From Chromera velia (lineage: Eukaryota; Sar; Chromeraceae): DNA of 20,865 nucleotides. The DNA is taken from positions 1 to 20,865 of the forward strand of contig JAHBMJ010002252.1 in the NCBI GenBank assembly GCA_018398765.1, read 5' to 3'. The position numbers were made by a program, and so were the translations under genes. Position 1 is the first letter of the stretch, and each line of letters starts with the position of its first letter. Of this stretch, positions 10,301-19,928 are shown in pieces. The notes under the pieces are model-generated. The model did no database searches. It saw only the letters and a program-made list of their open reading frames with translations, and was not told the origin of the DNA.

Positions 10301-13300
10301 TTGCGAGGGCATTCTTCGGAGACCCAAATGAGGAGACGGCAGGTGACAGGGAGATCGAGGCTTTGTCCTTGCAGACTCGGCCCTGATGGTAGAGACGGCA
10401 GAAACCTCTCGGGTTACTCGTGGGTCGGCATGATCGTCTCCCACTGCATTCCGAATTCCACTTTTGACGCACGCATGAGGAGGGGCAGACTCTGCACGTC
10501 CCTCCAAATTCAGTCGGGATACCCCGATGATCTGAAAGTGAGAGTCGACGTCACTGGGAGAGAAGCGGAGGGGGTCATAGCGAGGGGACTTGACTGGAGA
10601 ACCGCACCACAGTGCATTGGTTGCGTGTTGCTGCTGTGAATATGTGCGTACGTCTGCTGTCTGGGGACGGCGGGATGATGCCGTTTGTCGGTCGGGAGGA
10701 AAGGGAGTGGTGAAATCGGGACCTGATGGGAGCATGTTACTTTGGGCTGTGGGTACACCCCTAGTTTGCATCTTCATGGCATGGTCGTTTAGAGCCTCGG
10801 CTGCTTCGTGTGTGCGTTCCCATTCCTGTAGGATGCTTTTGGCACGTCTCCGAATTTCGGCAGAATGGGAACCTTCTGTGGTGAAGAGAAACTGCGATGT
10901 GTCACCATGACCGTCTTTTTCCCCTTCCTCTTTACAATCAGCAAGAATCTCAAATTCGTCTGTCGGCCTCAAATTACTGAGAGAAAGGGTTTCTGCCTTC
11001 CCTGCCTCTCCGTCTTGGTTGCTTTCCTTGAAACCTCCATCCTCCAACTGACCTCTCCTCCGTGCTTCCTCCAAATGACTTTGGTTCACCCCACCTTCTC
11101 CCCCCTTTTTTCCCTTCTCTCCCATCTCCTCAAAATGACTTCCAACAACTCCCTCTTCACCCTCTTCCCCCCCCAAATGCGCACCAGACTCTTGCCGCAC
11201 CCCCCCTTCCTCTTCCTTTTCTCTCCCCTCCCCTGGCTCCTCCTCTGCCATTTCCTCCCATATCTGCAGCACATTCGCGACTGCAGCGCTAACGCAGTCC
11301 TCAGAGACGGCATCGACAACAGCAGGCTCAGTAGAAGAGCCTGCAGAAGACATTGAACGAGACAGAGATACACTGTCATGGCATACAGCGGGGGAAAGTG
11401 CTTCCACCTGCTCACTCCCTGCTTCTGGGAGTTCACTTGCTCGGCTGTCGTGGTGATCTCTTCCCCTCTCTCGTCCATTCTCTTCACTCTCCTCCCTATT
11501 CAGGCCCACCTCCCAGTCCTCTCCTTCCTCCTCGTCATCATTTATCACACCAAGTGCCTCGTCGAGAGCTTTGCTGACTGTGAGGGTGGCAAGATGAGAG
11601 AGAGAAGAGGAAGCAGAAACAGAAACAGAAGAGGAAGAGGGGCGCGGGTGGGCGGAACGGGGTGAGCAGGGAGTGGAGTCGTCGACTGAAGATCCCACTG
11701 GTCTTTGAAGGCCCAAATGTGTGACGGGATCTCTGTCGTCTTCGCCGTCTCCTTCTCCTTTTCCTTCTCCGTCTGCCCACCCCTCTTCTTGACTATGACA
11801 GAGACTTGTCAACTTGAAGACATCTTCCGAGGCTCCGAGACCCTCTTGGGTGTTTGCCTCACTCCTTGTATCGCCGCTTTTGTTACTGCTGTGTTCACTC
11901 GACTCGGATAAGCATTCCTCGGCGTTTTCCTCATTCTTTTCCGCCTCCTCTTCTTCTGAGGGCAGATAGAACACACACTCATCCGCACCGGGACAGGGCT
12001 GCCGAGGGATGACAGCACACTCCCAGGAAGAAAACCGAAGACCTTCCCCTCCTTCAAAGAGACCCCCCTCTTCCGTCTCACCCTTCCTGTCCTTGCTTGC
12101 CCTCTGTGATGCCCCAAGGGGGAATTGAACAGCTCTCCCTCCTGAAGGCTCAAAGACTGGCACGGGAGGGCTCTTCTCGTCGTGAAAGTCCATTTCAAAT
12201 TCAGAGTTCTCTTTATTCTCTTTCGCTCGTCGAGACGATCTGAGAGGGCCCAGATGTGCAAACCTCGACAGGGGCCCTTTGTAGACAGAGTAGGGGTGAG
12301 AAGCAGAGGGAGAGGGGGCTGTGGAGGGACGAGTCCACCTCACGGTAGGGGGCTGCGGTTCTCCCAGGGGACCAACGATGTCTTCGTCTCCCATTTCCTC
12401 TTCTACATCGTTTTCCCCTGCCTCTCTTCTCCCCTCCCCACCCATGTGATCTTCACCATGACCCAAGTTCCCTTCTTCCTGTTCCTCTGGATCCACATGT
12501 GGGGGAGGGAAGAAAGGTGGAGGGGGGGGAGGTATTGAGTGTTTTCTTTTGGATGGCAGTCTCATCTCCAGCCCTGCTGCCTGGAATGCATCTGCTGTCG
12601 CCCAGAGCTGGGCACAGAGAGGGTGTGCCCCACCCAGCAGAGCGTCTGAGGCCAAGAGGGCCTCCGAGACCCATAGGGCTGCTGGGACAGACAGGGCCTG
12701 GCCTCTCCGGGATTTGGCAATTGCCGTCTCTCTGGGGCCTCGTGAGAGTTGGACCAGAGCCTCACAGACTGCCTGCCCATGGAGAGCAGAAACCAACAGA
12801 GACCCCCCCCTCTTGACGATTTCTACAGCTAGTGCAAATCCACGGGGAGACGCGAGGGGTGATCGGGGGTCCACGGGTCCCTGCAGTCTTTTTGAGACCA
12901 TACCGAGCAGAGGGCCGAGGGTGCGGGTGACTGTGCAGAACTCCGGAGAGGCCGCGGCGGGTCCCGACAGGCGGAGTTTCAAAGTGGCTGAGTTGACCAG
13001 ACAATGCATGTGGTTGATCAGGAAGAGGGGAATTGGCTCCTCTGTCCCCGTCCCCTGATTTTCTGCTGATTCTGATTCTATTCCTGCCGCTTTGAGATCG
13101 GGAGGAAGGGGAATTTTCTCGAAAACCTTCAGGCACCTGCTCAGAGAATCCTGGGCCGCACGCTGTCGGCCTCGGCAAAATTGGACTGTGGCAAGGCTGC
13201 ATTGAGAGAGAGAGAGAGAGAGGGGGNGATTCGCATTTCAATTGAAGAGAATTGAACATCTGAGGGAGTTCGGTCTCCATTTTTGATCTTTTAAGTCGAG

Positions 13301-14014
13301 GGAAATCCGTCCGCGACTCGATTTGCAACGGAAAACAGGGAAGGGACCTGGAGAAAAACGGAAGGACCCGATCGTCTGTTTTCTGTGTGAAGGACAAAAG
13401 CATCCACCCAGACTGCAAGAAAGACGGGCGAGAAAGGCGGAAATTGTTTACATTACCTGATTGATGGTTGAAATAAAGAAGAGTAGATAGAAAGTTAGCA
13501 GCACACAAGGGAAGGATTGAAGGAAGAAAGGAAGAAAGAAAGGAGAGCAACCAACCCCCGCAACTGACGCATGCAAAAGTTCCGCTTTCTTCAGATCCAC
13601 CACCATGCGGACAAATCCGGGTCTCTCGCAGGTCTTCGAGATTCCTAACGGACTTTGGAGAAACTCCAACAGACCTCTCCCCTCACATTCCTCACTCATC
13701 CCCCCTCTGTATTCTTGTTTGAAGTATGCTTCGATGTGTCCCGAGAGAGCATGAATAAGCACGACAGCCGCCTCTAATGCCTCTCTTCTTTTGGAAGTCT
13801 CAGTCTGCATCGTTGGAGGTTTCATTCTTCTGCCTCGAAAGAGCCGATGCGACATCGCACTCGAACTCCTCGCCGTTCTTCTTTCCGCCCCCCCCCCCTG
13901 TCCACTGCTGTTCGGAGAGGTCTGAGGAGACCTCACCAATTTCCCGACCAAACAACAGACGCTCTCAGAGAAGGTCTCGAGAGCTCGCAAACACTGCGAG
14001 CAATGAGAAACCAT
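3845..14014 (-). CDS. Large IQ-motif protein with TPR-like N-terminus, 8 exons, ~2692 aa
   Basis: Exons (minus): 14014-13569, 13196-8138, 7862-7186, 6820-6586, 6328-5861, 5679-4984, 4492-4415, 4264-3845; total 8079 bp. Every junction is phase-consistent. Donors in order: GTCAGT, GTCTGT, GTCAGT, GTGAGA, GTTAGT, GTCAGT, GTTGAA. Acceptors end in CAG except GACAAG before exon 6. The start ATG is preceded directly by an in-frame TGA. Residues ~70-365 are helical; a TPR-like repeat (AELLHALATVQFCRGRQ) is created across the first junction. A proline run lies near 371, then an acidic, Ser-rich, probably disordered stretch. A basic coiled coil spans ~1680-1725. IQ motifs: IQQWWRNRHQR (2047), IQRHWKRHRTR (2075), IQKRFRRRF (2098), IQCIARMYLAR (2116). 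Exon 6 has RD/RE repeats; the tail ends in an Ala-rich helix. IQ motifs bind calmodulin or centrins, so a cytoskeletal or axonemal scaffold is plausible, but I do not recognise the family. Exon 7 (26 codons) and the exon 6 acceptor are the least certain parts. Confidence 0.8.
4367..4392. repeat. (CA)n microsatellite in intron 7
   Basis: An uninterrupted CA run inside the 150-bp intron 4414-4265 of the large gene. On the transcribed (minus) strand it is (GT)n. Confidence 0.85.
4662..4979. repeat. (GACT)n / (GAAT)n microsatellite filling intron 6
   Basis: A 320-bp tract of GACT units (GTCA on the transcript strand) with an inner (GAAT)n block at about 4746-4778, plus degenerate units at both ends. 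It fills most of intron 6 (4983-4493). The intron's GTCAGT donor at 4983-4978 forms its upstream edge. The open frames read from it (repeated Ser-Val-Ser-Gln) are artefacts of the period-4 repeat. Confidence 0.88.
7097..7187. repeat. (GACT)n microsatellite at the donor of intron 3
   Basis: Nearly pure GACT units, i.e. (GTCA)n on the transcript strand, starting at the exon 3/intron 3 boundary (7186/7185). The donor GTCAGT is the first unit of the array, so the sequence offers many identical candidate donors spaced four bases apart. Intron 3 (7185-6821) is open in the exon 3 frame; retention would shift the frame and end the protein within exon 4. Confidence 0.88.
13204..13227. repeat. (GA)n tract with one ambiguous base, intron 1 polypyrimidine tract
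   Basis: A (GA)n run at 13204-13222 followed by G bases and an N at 13227. On the minus strand it is a (CT)n tract directly upstream of the ATGCAG acceptor at 13197, so it serves as polypyrimidine tract of intron 1 (13568-13197). The N marks an assembly or base-call ambiguity and lies outside coding sequence. Confidence 0.8.
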
Positions 14015-14524
14015 TCAACCAGGAGTCAGATAAAATTCAACACATCTCCCACAACGGGGAAAACAGCACCCTGTTTCAGAGGCGGAGAAACACAAGGCGA
14101 GTAAGAAAAGAGAGGAGAAGAGCAGATGGGATTACGAAAAGAGGGAAAAGCAAAAGACAATTAAGCTAAAAACAAGAGTGAGGCAAAAGAAGAACAACAA
14201 GGACGAGGGCGAATTAAGGGGACTGCTTGTCACAGACAGAGAAAAGACGCAATTATCCTTGTTTTCATGCAGTCGCTGCGTCTGAAAAAAGAAGGGAACA
14301 GGCGGGAAACAAAGTAGAAAAAAGGCGGACAACGAGAGAGAAAAGGCCGAGATGGAAATCTGTTGAGCAAAAGGAAGGGTCGTTCGATTGCCCCTCAGGA
14401 ATCGACTCCTAGCTGGAGGTCCCAGACATTGCCTTTTTGAGTGAGCAGAGACCAATTCAAACACGCTTGTGTTCAATTTTGCAAACGGACATCGACTAGT
14501 TATACAATAGCCAGCAGAGCCGCA
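14015..14524. other. Spacer between the two minus-strand genes
   Basis: This 510-bp spacer separates the stop of the small gene from the start of the large gene. It is purine-rich on the plus strand. It should hold the 3' UTR of the former and the promoter/5' UTR of the latter. I see no TATA box, RNA gene or convincing ORF. Confidence 0.4.
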
Positions 14525-15279
14525 CTAGCTCACTTCTGGATGGAGGTGTGAGAGGAGACGTTTCCGAGCGGACAGAGACAGGTCGACAATCGAGACCAGA
14601 GTGCCCGCCTGGAGGTGGGACAGCGAGTCTCCCTGAAGGATTTGACTGCATGCAGAAGAGAAAGGAGAAAACAACATGGCAGAATGAGGTGCACAGCTGT
14701 GGGGGCACGGACTGCCGGAGGGGATCTTTAAGCGACTGAGAAATGGAGCCTGAGGATTGCATGTGTTCTCAAAAGAGGGGTCAGGAAAGATGTACAGGCC
14801 GGACCAAAAGCTAGGGTCGGTGCATGCACAAGAGTGTCAATGGAGGTGTACAACTACGGAGGAAGACCAACGTCACGATACCAACACTAACACATAGAGC
14901 GTAAAGCACGTGTACACCCATGTGTACATGCATGCATGCGCTTCCACTCGATTATGCTGACTGACATTGCGACACGCTCCTGCCTTTCCAATTCTGCCAC
15001 TGTCCGTCCAGCGGTGAGTGTCGTTAGCGTGGACAGGCTCTTGGAGAGCTGTGGAAGTGAACTTGGCTGCATTCATTCAGGGATCAGGGACGCATTTGTG
15101 CTTGTACATCTGTGTGTGTTGTTTGTACTATCGAATTGCGTTGCACATGCATTTCTTTCTCCCAGACTTACCGGTGTGACTCGCATAGGGCCTTTCCACA
15201 GAGGAGTCAGCTGTGTGAGACCCCTCATGACTCCAGCAGGGTCCACAAAGCAGACAGAGTCTGCGGGACTGCTCGTCAT
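14525..15279 (-). CDS. Small three-exon gene, 109-aa protein of unknown function
   Basis: Exons (minus): 15279-15172, 15066-14966, 14645-14525; total 330 bp including the TAG. Intron 1 (105 bp) has a consensus GTAAGT donor and a TGCAG acceptor. Intron 2 (320 bp) has GTCAGT, the donor also used by the neighbouring large gene, and a TGCATGCAG acceptor. Phases match (0, then 2), and the context at the start is ACCATGA. The joined protein starts MTSSPADSVCFVDPAG, then a Ser/Leu-rich linker. It ends in a long amphipathic helix that crosses the second junction (AELERQERVA + IQILQGDSLSHLQ), followed by DLSLSARKRLLSHLHPEVS. It has no signal peptide and no membrane segment. The C-terminal helix suggests a small subunit of a complex, but I recognise no family. 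The gene lies head-to-tail upstream of the IQ gene. An extra exon within intron 2 cannot be excluded. Confidence 0.55.
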
Positions 15280-15539
15280 GGTCCTCGTATGACCTCTGTT
15301 CCCCACTCTTCTGTTGTGTTGCTTTCTCTCTACATGTAGACGGTTGGGGGAACTGTTGTTGCCTGCTCAGCCGAAGTGTTGCAGGCTCGTTTACCTCGAC
15401 TGTGAGAATCCAGACAGCTTTCCATCAGTCAGTAGAGTACAAGGTGGAGCCTGGAGTCCCGCTGATCACCATACAGAGCAGTGTGTGTCAATTGATCAGG
15501 TTCAGAATTTGACTCAAAAGGGGTCGTACTTTCTCTGAA

Positions 15540-15640
15540 GGTAAATTGGACATCATTATATACCCATGCATGCAATTAACTGCGTTGCAAAAGTGTATGC
15601 ATGGATTGCATGCATGGAGGAACCGGTTGGGGACTTTTTC
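15540..15640. promoter_or_regulatory. Candidate divergent promoter with TGCATGCA motifs
   Basis: TGCATGCA occurs at 15567-15574 and 15607-15614, with an ATGCAT at 15597 and a TATA-like ATTATATA at 15556-15563. The segment lies between the start of the small minus gene (15279) and the plus-strand membrane protein gene. TGCATGC(A) is a well-known ApiAP2 binding motif in apicomplexan promoters. The function here is inferred from motif and position only. Confidence 0.35.
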
Positions 15641-16056
15641 CAAAAAAAAATGGAGCCGGTCGGGGGAATCACATGCAGTCAGACTGAGACCGCGTCGCGC
15701 GTCGGGTCGCGATGATGCAGAGACGGGCATTTGTAGAATTTTGTAGACGGCTGGACAGACACAGCACGGACAGAGCCGAATTAAACGGCAAAGAACTTGT
15801 ACATACAGTCTAGCCATGGCAGGCATATATAGAGTGCTGAGAGTTCGTAGAGGCCGGCTGTACAAAAAGGTGATCCAACTAGGTGCACGAACGTACATGT
15901 TGATTTCACATATTACTGACCAAAGAAGAGATATGTCTTCCTCGTCAACGGTCCCTTCTAACAACTGTTACGGGCGCTGACGGTTGTGTAGGAGGCCAAG
16001 ACAGCTGTCCATCTTCTGCTGGCAGTTCTGCAACGAGGCGGACAGTCACAGGTCCT

Positions 16057-16887
16057 TTGTCGTTTGCCAGTCGAGTGGGGCTCTCTCTTACATTTCTTGG
16101 TGCTTTTGCGATCTACTGTGATGATCTCCGATGGCGGGAGATCGAGGACATGGCGGAGAATCTGGAGGTCTTTGGCTACACGCAAGCCATGTTCATGGCA
16201 GGAGCAGTGTGGGTTGGGCTGGAAATTTGGGGTGTGTGGGTCGCGAGAAAGACAGAGGGTCTCTTCTGGGAAGCTCTTGCGAGGTCGTTCGAAGAAAACG
16301 AAGACGTAACCTTTGGTGAAGCGAACATAAAAGTGTCCGCTTGTCACGCGCTCGCCGACCGGCAGAAATTTTCCTATTTTGAGGTCTTCGGCATTCTCGT
16401 TGGTCTTGCGGTGTGGGTTCCCGATCCTCTTCGTAAGAGACTGGTTAGTGCGACTTTCAATGACTCTACGTGGAAGTCCTACGACACTCTCATTGGCTTA
16501 TTCCCAGTTCTTCTGATTCTGCTAGGCGCGTTTTATCAGTACAGAAGCTTATCACACAGGGCGCAGTGGGTGCAGGAAAGAATGGACTCCAGCAGCTTCC
16601 TGGAGGAACCGATTTTCTTCCATCAGTCTCGGGGCGTGAAGACCAGGTTTCCGCATCTCACCGCTCGTCTGATACTGCTGTTTGGATGGGCGGTTCTCTC
16701 GTTGAACGGAAGCTCATTGTTGGCAGTTGTAGGGGCGACGGTGGAGTTTAACTATGTGGAAGCCAGAGCGATTTCCGATAGATACGCAGAAATTTGGGGT
16801 GAAGAAATGGTGTGCAGATGGGAAGAGGAAGTGCCCAGCACAGTTTTCAGAGGCGACGAATTTCTACCTAAGCGCCTATTTTGTTAA
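16057..16887 (+). CDS. Multi-pass membrane protein, unknown family (5' end unresolved)
   Basis: The frame is open from 15904 to a TAA at 16885-16887. The first in-frame ATG is at 16150 and would give 245 aa. A hydrophobic stretch coded just before it (VGLSLTFLGAFAIY) suggests that the protein starts earlier, in an upstream exon joined near 16026 or 16071, where pyrimidine-rich ..CAG acceptors occur in compatible phase. Counting from codon 1 at 16057 (a TTG), likely membrane segments are 7-20, 42-62 (AMFMAGAVWVGLEIWGVWV), 108-125, 143-162 (TLIGLFPVLLILLGAFYQY) and 203-229. Tryptophans cluster at the ends of the helices, and an acidic/aromatic cytosol-type loop (WEALARSFEENED) follows helix 2. 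It resembles a bestrophin- or ion-channel-like topology only in a loose sense; no signature motif is visible and I assign no function. Confidence 0.65.
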   Translation: MSFASRVGLSLTFLGAFAIYCDDLRWREIEDMAENLEVFGYTQAMFMAGAVWVGLEIWGVWVARKTEGLFWEALARSFEENEDVTFGEANIKVSACHALADRQKFSYFEVFGILVGLAVWVPDPLRKRLVSATFNDSTWKSYDTLIGLFPVLLILLGAFYQYRSLSHRAQWVQERMDSSSFLEEPIFFHQSRGVKTRFPHLTARLILLFGWAVLSLNGSSLLAVVGATVEFNYVEARAISDRYAEIWGEEMVCRWEEEVPSTVFRGDEFLPKRLFC

Positions 16888-17280
16888 GAAATGTAGTAAG
16901 AAATAGCTAGGGAAACAGCTAAGTTACAGCTTACGGTATGGCCTCATTGGCCTGGGACCTGTGTGATGATGCGCCCTCCATCGTAAGGCCTGCGAATTGA
17001 TGCATGTGATGGTTACTTACCCCTCTTCGCGTCTCACCTTTTGAATGTTCTTTTTCCATCTCCCAAGTACATCTCCCGTCTCCCCTCCCCACCGGTCTTC
17101 CTGTCTGCCTCTACTGCCTGAGAGTCTCCGTTGCAGTCGTTGCACTCCTTCCACAGAAGGAAATGGCATCAGCGATTGAGAAAGCATCTTCTAGGTGCAG
17201 GGTGTTTAGAGTTATTAGCATGAAGCCCCCCCCCCGTTGTATGATGCAGGTCTGGCAAAGGGGCAATACCTAGGGCAATA
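16888..17280. other. Gene-free region downstream of the membrane protein gene
   Basis: This contains the probable 3' UTR and a long pyrimidine-rich stretch on the plus strand (about 17035-17160) ending in two ..CAG acceptor-like sites at 17145 and 17157. A short open stretch follows on each strand, each about 36-37 codons. None is supported by a partner exon, so I call no gene. Confidence 0.35.
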
Positions 17281-18120
17281 CAGCATTGTCCTAGACTCAT
17301 GCATTGCATGATAGCCTATAGACCGATTAATAATATTAATGATGATGTGTATTGCATGATGGCCTATAGACCGATCAATAATGATGATGATGATGATGAT
17401 AGGTTGACTAAGTCCGGTTCTATATGAAATTCAAGTTATGTTTTATATTAAAGTTTCTAGGACTACAGTTAATTCATTTCTAGAATCGACTAGACGATCG
17501 ACTTAACCTTATGATCGGATATGTACATCATCATCACTAGTATCATCATGATGACACCATAATCACTTAAGAATTATTAAGGAACTTAGTGAAGACGTCA
17601 GTACTATAGTGTGAGTAGAGTTTGTAGTCAATTGTAGATGGAGACGATACTTAAAAAAAATAGTTTCAACTGTAACTTTTATAACAACTAGTTTAATAAA
17701 TCATAAATGGCAGTGGACCCTGGAGTGCATGGACCGCAGGGGAACCCGAAAAATAAATCTCACTAATCATAATCTTAAAAACAAAAAACTCTAAAAGAAA
17801 ATAAAAATTATAAAAGATTAAGACAATTCTTAATTTCTTTTAATGAATCTTATCCCCCGACAACTTTTTTAAATCTGACTACTAACTTGAATGTACATGT
17901 AATCTTGCTAACATATTTTTCAAACTGCATGTGTAAAGTTCTGTAAATATAATCAATTTCTTAGCATATCGATTACTATGTGATCGTGTAAATAGTACTA
18001 AATACCTAGGTAAATACTACTATACTAATGTAAATCTAGGTATAAATATGCACTAGGAATAAATAAGACTTAGTAAGTGCATATGAGAGTGCATAACGAA
18101 GCATTGGAACTAGCATCGGA
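17281..18120. other. AT-rich island without genes
   Basis: About 830 bp of markedly AT-rich DNA, A-rich on the plus strand toward its end, with many stops in all frames. A short GC-rich patch sits at about 17708-17750. It holds a 32-bp unit repeated after 48 bp (17303-17334 and 17351-17382, two mismatches) and an (ATG)n run at 17381-17400. No transposon ends or RNA genes are apparent. Confidence 0.45.
17303..17400. repeat. Direct repeat of 32 bp (period 48) and (ATG)n microsatellite
   Basis: ATTGCATGATAGCCTATAGA.. at 17303 recurs at 17351 with two substitutions, and the second copy runs into ATG repeats at 17381-17400. It looks like a local tandem duplication that began two period-48 units. 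Confidence 0.75.
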
Positions 18121-19758
18121 ATCATCTGTTACCAATTTTCAAAGCTACACTCATTTTTTTTAATGTGAGCCTGTGTCTGTTTGCAGCTTTGCAGCCATAA
18201 ATCTGCATCCACCTGCCTGCGCCAAGAAGATTCTCAACTAGATTCTCAAAGAATCTGCGTGAGGGAGACAGACCTAGAGACAGAAACACAGAGAAAGAGA
18301 GCAGACGGCGTGAGAGGTCTGCATGGACCCACAAGAACACCGTCTCGTGTGGGAAGAGACGAGGTGAATGCAGTGAGCGTAGGCCTCCACCGAACGCAGG
18401 TGGAGGGAGGCTGCCGGAGGGTTTGATTGACCTTCGCGAGTAGACAGACACCAGATGCACAGCCGTAGGACCTCTCTCTCTCTCTCACACACATACACAC
18501 AGACCCCTGCCGGGTTTTCAAATTTCTGTTTCGTCAGTTCATTTCTAGGTTCATGTTCGACTTCGCATTTCATCTGCCAATTCCACTCCTCTCCTCCCTT
18601 CCTTTCCCCTCCACCCCCCCCTGCCTTCTCCCCAAAAGCCCCACTTTCAAGAGCTCTGCTAGGCCCTCAAGCTTCCTTACGGCCATGGAGCAACAGAGCA
18701 AACAAACGGAAAGAAAGAGCAACGACGAGCGGGGGTACGAACAAATCCCCCGCTTTCTCCCCACACAGCCACTGACGGACTCGTAGAGGAAGGAAACGAG
18801 CCCACGGGGTGCACCCACCCCCCGTCACGTAGTTGCCACCCCACCCACTCATGTCGCCTTTCCCTCTCTTCTTTCAGCTTCCCATAGTCTCTCTTTCCAT
18901 CCTGATATCGATTCAATTCATTCACAAGGACAGGGCGAAAGCAGGCGGAAGAAAAGGCAGACGGAATGGTCTTCCGGTCATATGGTCGGCACGACGAAGA
19001 AAGGGGTAAATAAGCACAGCATGGAATCACAAAGAAACGAAGACAAAAACACACAAAGAACGAAGGTGGCCAGGGAGGTCGAGGGCAAAGGAAAAGGAGG
19101 GCGCACACGGCACGGCAAACAGAGCAGACGTACGGGCAGAGAGAGACGTACAACGAGGAGCGGCCTCCTGTTCATGACAGAGAGAGAAATCCGTCCCCGC
19201 CCGTCTCCTTTTTTCTCCATGAAGCATGCAGCTGGCAGGACGGAGCTGCTCGTTAGAATTCTCTGAAGAGGAAAGAGACGGAAGGTGGCAGAGGGGAAGG
19301 TACCTCATCGTGAGGCCCAGAGGAAGGAGAGGAGAGGAGCGGCGGGTTCTCTGATGTCTGCCTCTTTCTCAATTCAAGGTTGAAATGACGTCCCTCCTTT
19401 TTCGGCTCTTGAGAGCGAATCAGTGCAGCAGCTGCGCCTCAGAAAGAGAGACCGTGATTTCAATTCCGCCAACTCGGTCGGCCCCTCTTTCTGCCCTTCG
19501 TTAATGCGGATTGATGGAAGGAAAAATGATTCCTCCTCTTCTCTTCTCTTCTCTTCTCTCTTCTCTTCAGAATGAGTAAGAGTGACGATTTCAGGGTGGG
19601 TGGGTGGGTGAGTGGGTTGGTGTCTGTCTGGATGGACTGGACAAGGTGCCTGTATGGTTAGAGACTGGGTCAGCGGACCGGTTGATTGATTGATCTGCTG
19701 TTTGTGTTTCAAAGAACTTGATTGAAGGGGGAGAAGGAGGGATCCAGCATTCACGCAG
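18121..19758. other. Mixed simple-sequence region, no confident gene
   Basis: Long purine- or pyrimidine-biased tracts keep several frames open on both strands, but none shows a domain. Intron-acceptor-like sites occur on the plus strand (..CTTTCAG at about 18877, ..CTCTTCAG at 19570) without recognisable partner donors. (TTCTC)n lies at 19538-19568 and a G-quadruplex motif at 19594-19608. Part of it may be the 5' leader of a plus-strand transcript or the 3' UTR of the glycine-rich gene. Confidence 0.35.
19594..19608 (+). other. Perfect G-quadruplex motif GGGTGGGTGGGTGGG
   Basis: Four G-triplets separated by single T loops. This arrangement is known to form very stable parallel quadruplexes. 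The plus strand carries the G-rich side, 26 bases after a (TTCTC)n tract. Confidence 0.85.
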
Positions 19759-19928
19759 GTAGGCAGGAAATAGAAATAGGTACAAACGGAGCCTTGTTCC
19801 ATCAATCAGCCAATCAGACAGTCAATCCCACTACTTCGAATCCTCCAATAGTCAATTTCTGCCCCCTTCCCTCCAATCTCTCCTCTTTGCTTCTTTCCAG
19901 GAGGACGACAGATACCCCCGCAGATTCG

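Noticed and set aside
8226-12816. Many ORFs of 65-170 codons on the plus strand opposite the 5-kb exon
   Set aside because: They are antisense shadows of a GC-balanced long exon, overlap one another in different frames, and show no start context, motif or splice logic.
12762-13550. A 262-codon minus ORF containing an X
   Set aside because: It reads through intron 1 (with the ambiguous base at 13227) and then enters exon 2 in the wrong frame; the phase-correct model uses the 13196 acceptor instead.
15488-15964. A 158-codon minus ORF starting at a TTG
   Set aside because: It has no ATG near its start, covers the putative promoter with its TGCATGCA motifs, and has an irregular, Cys-rich composition. 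A short plus ORF from 15816 overlaps it; neither is convincing.
17142-17270. Short open stretches after acceptor-like CAG sites (plus), and a 36-codon minus ORF starting at 17221
   Set aside because: They look exon-like but no partner exon, donor or conserved motif could be paired with them.
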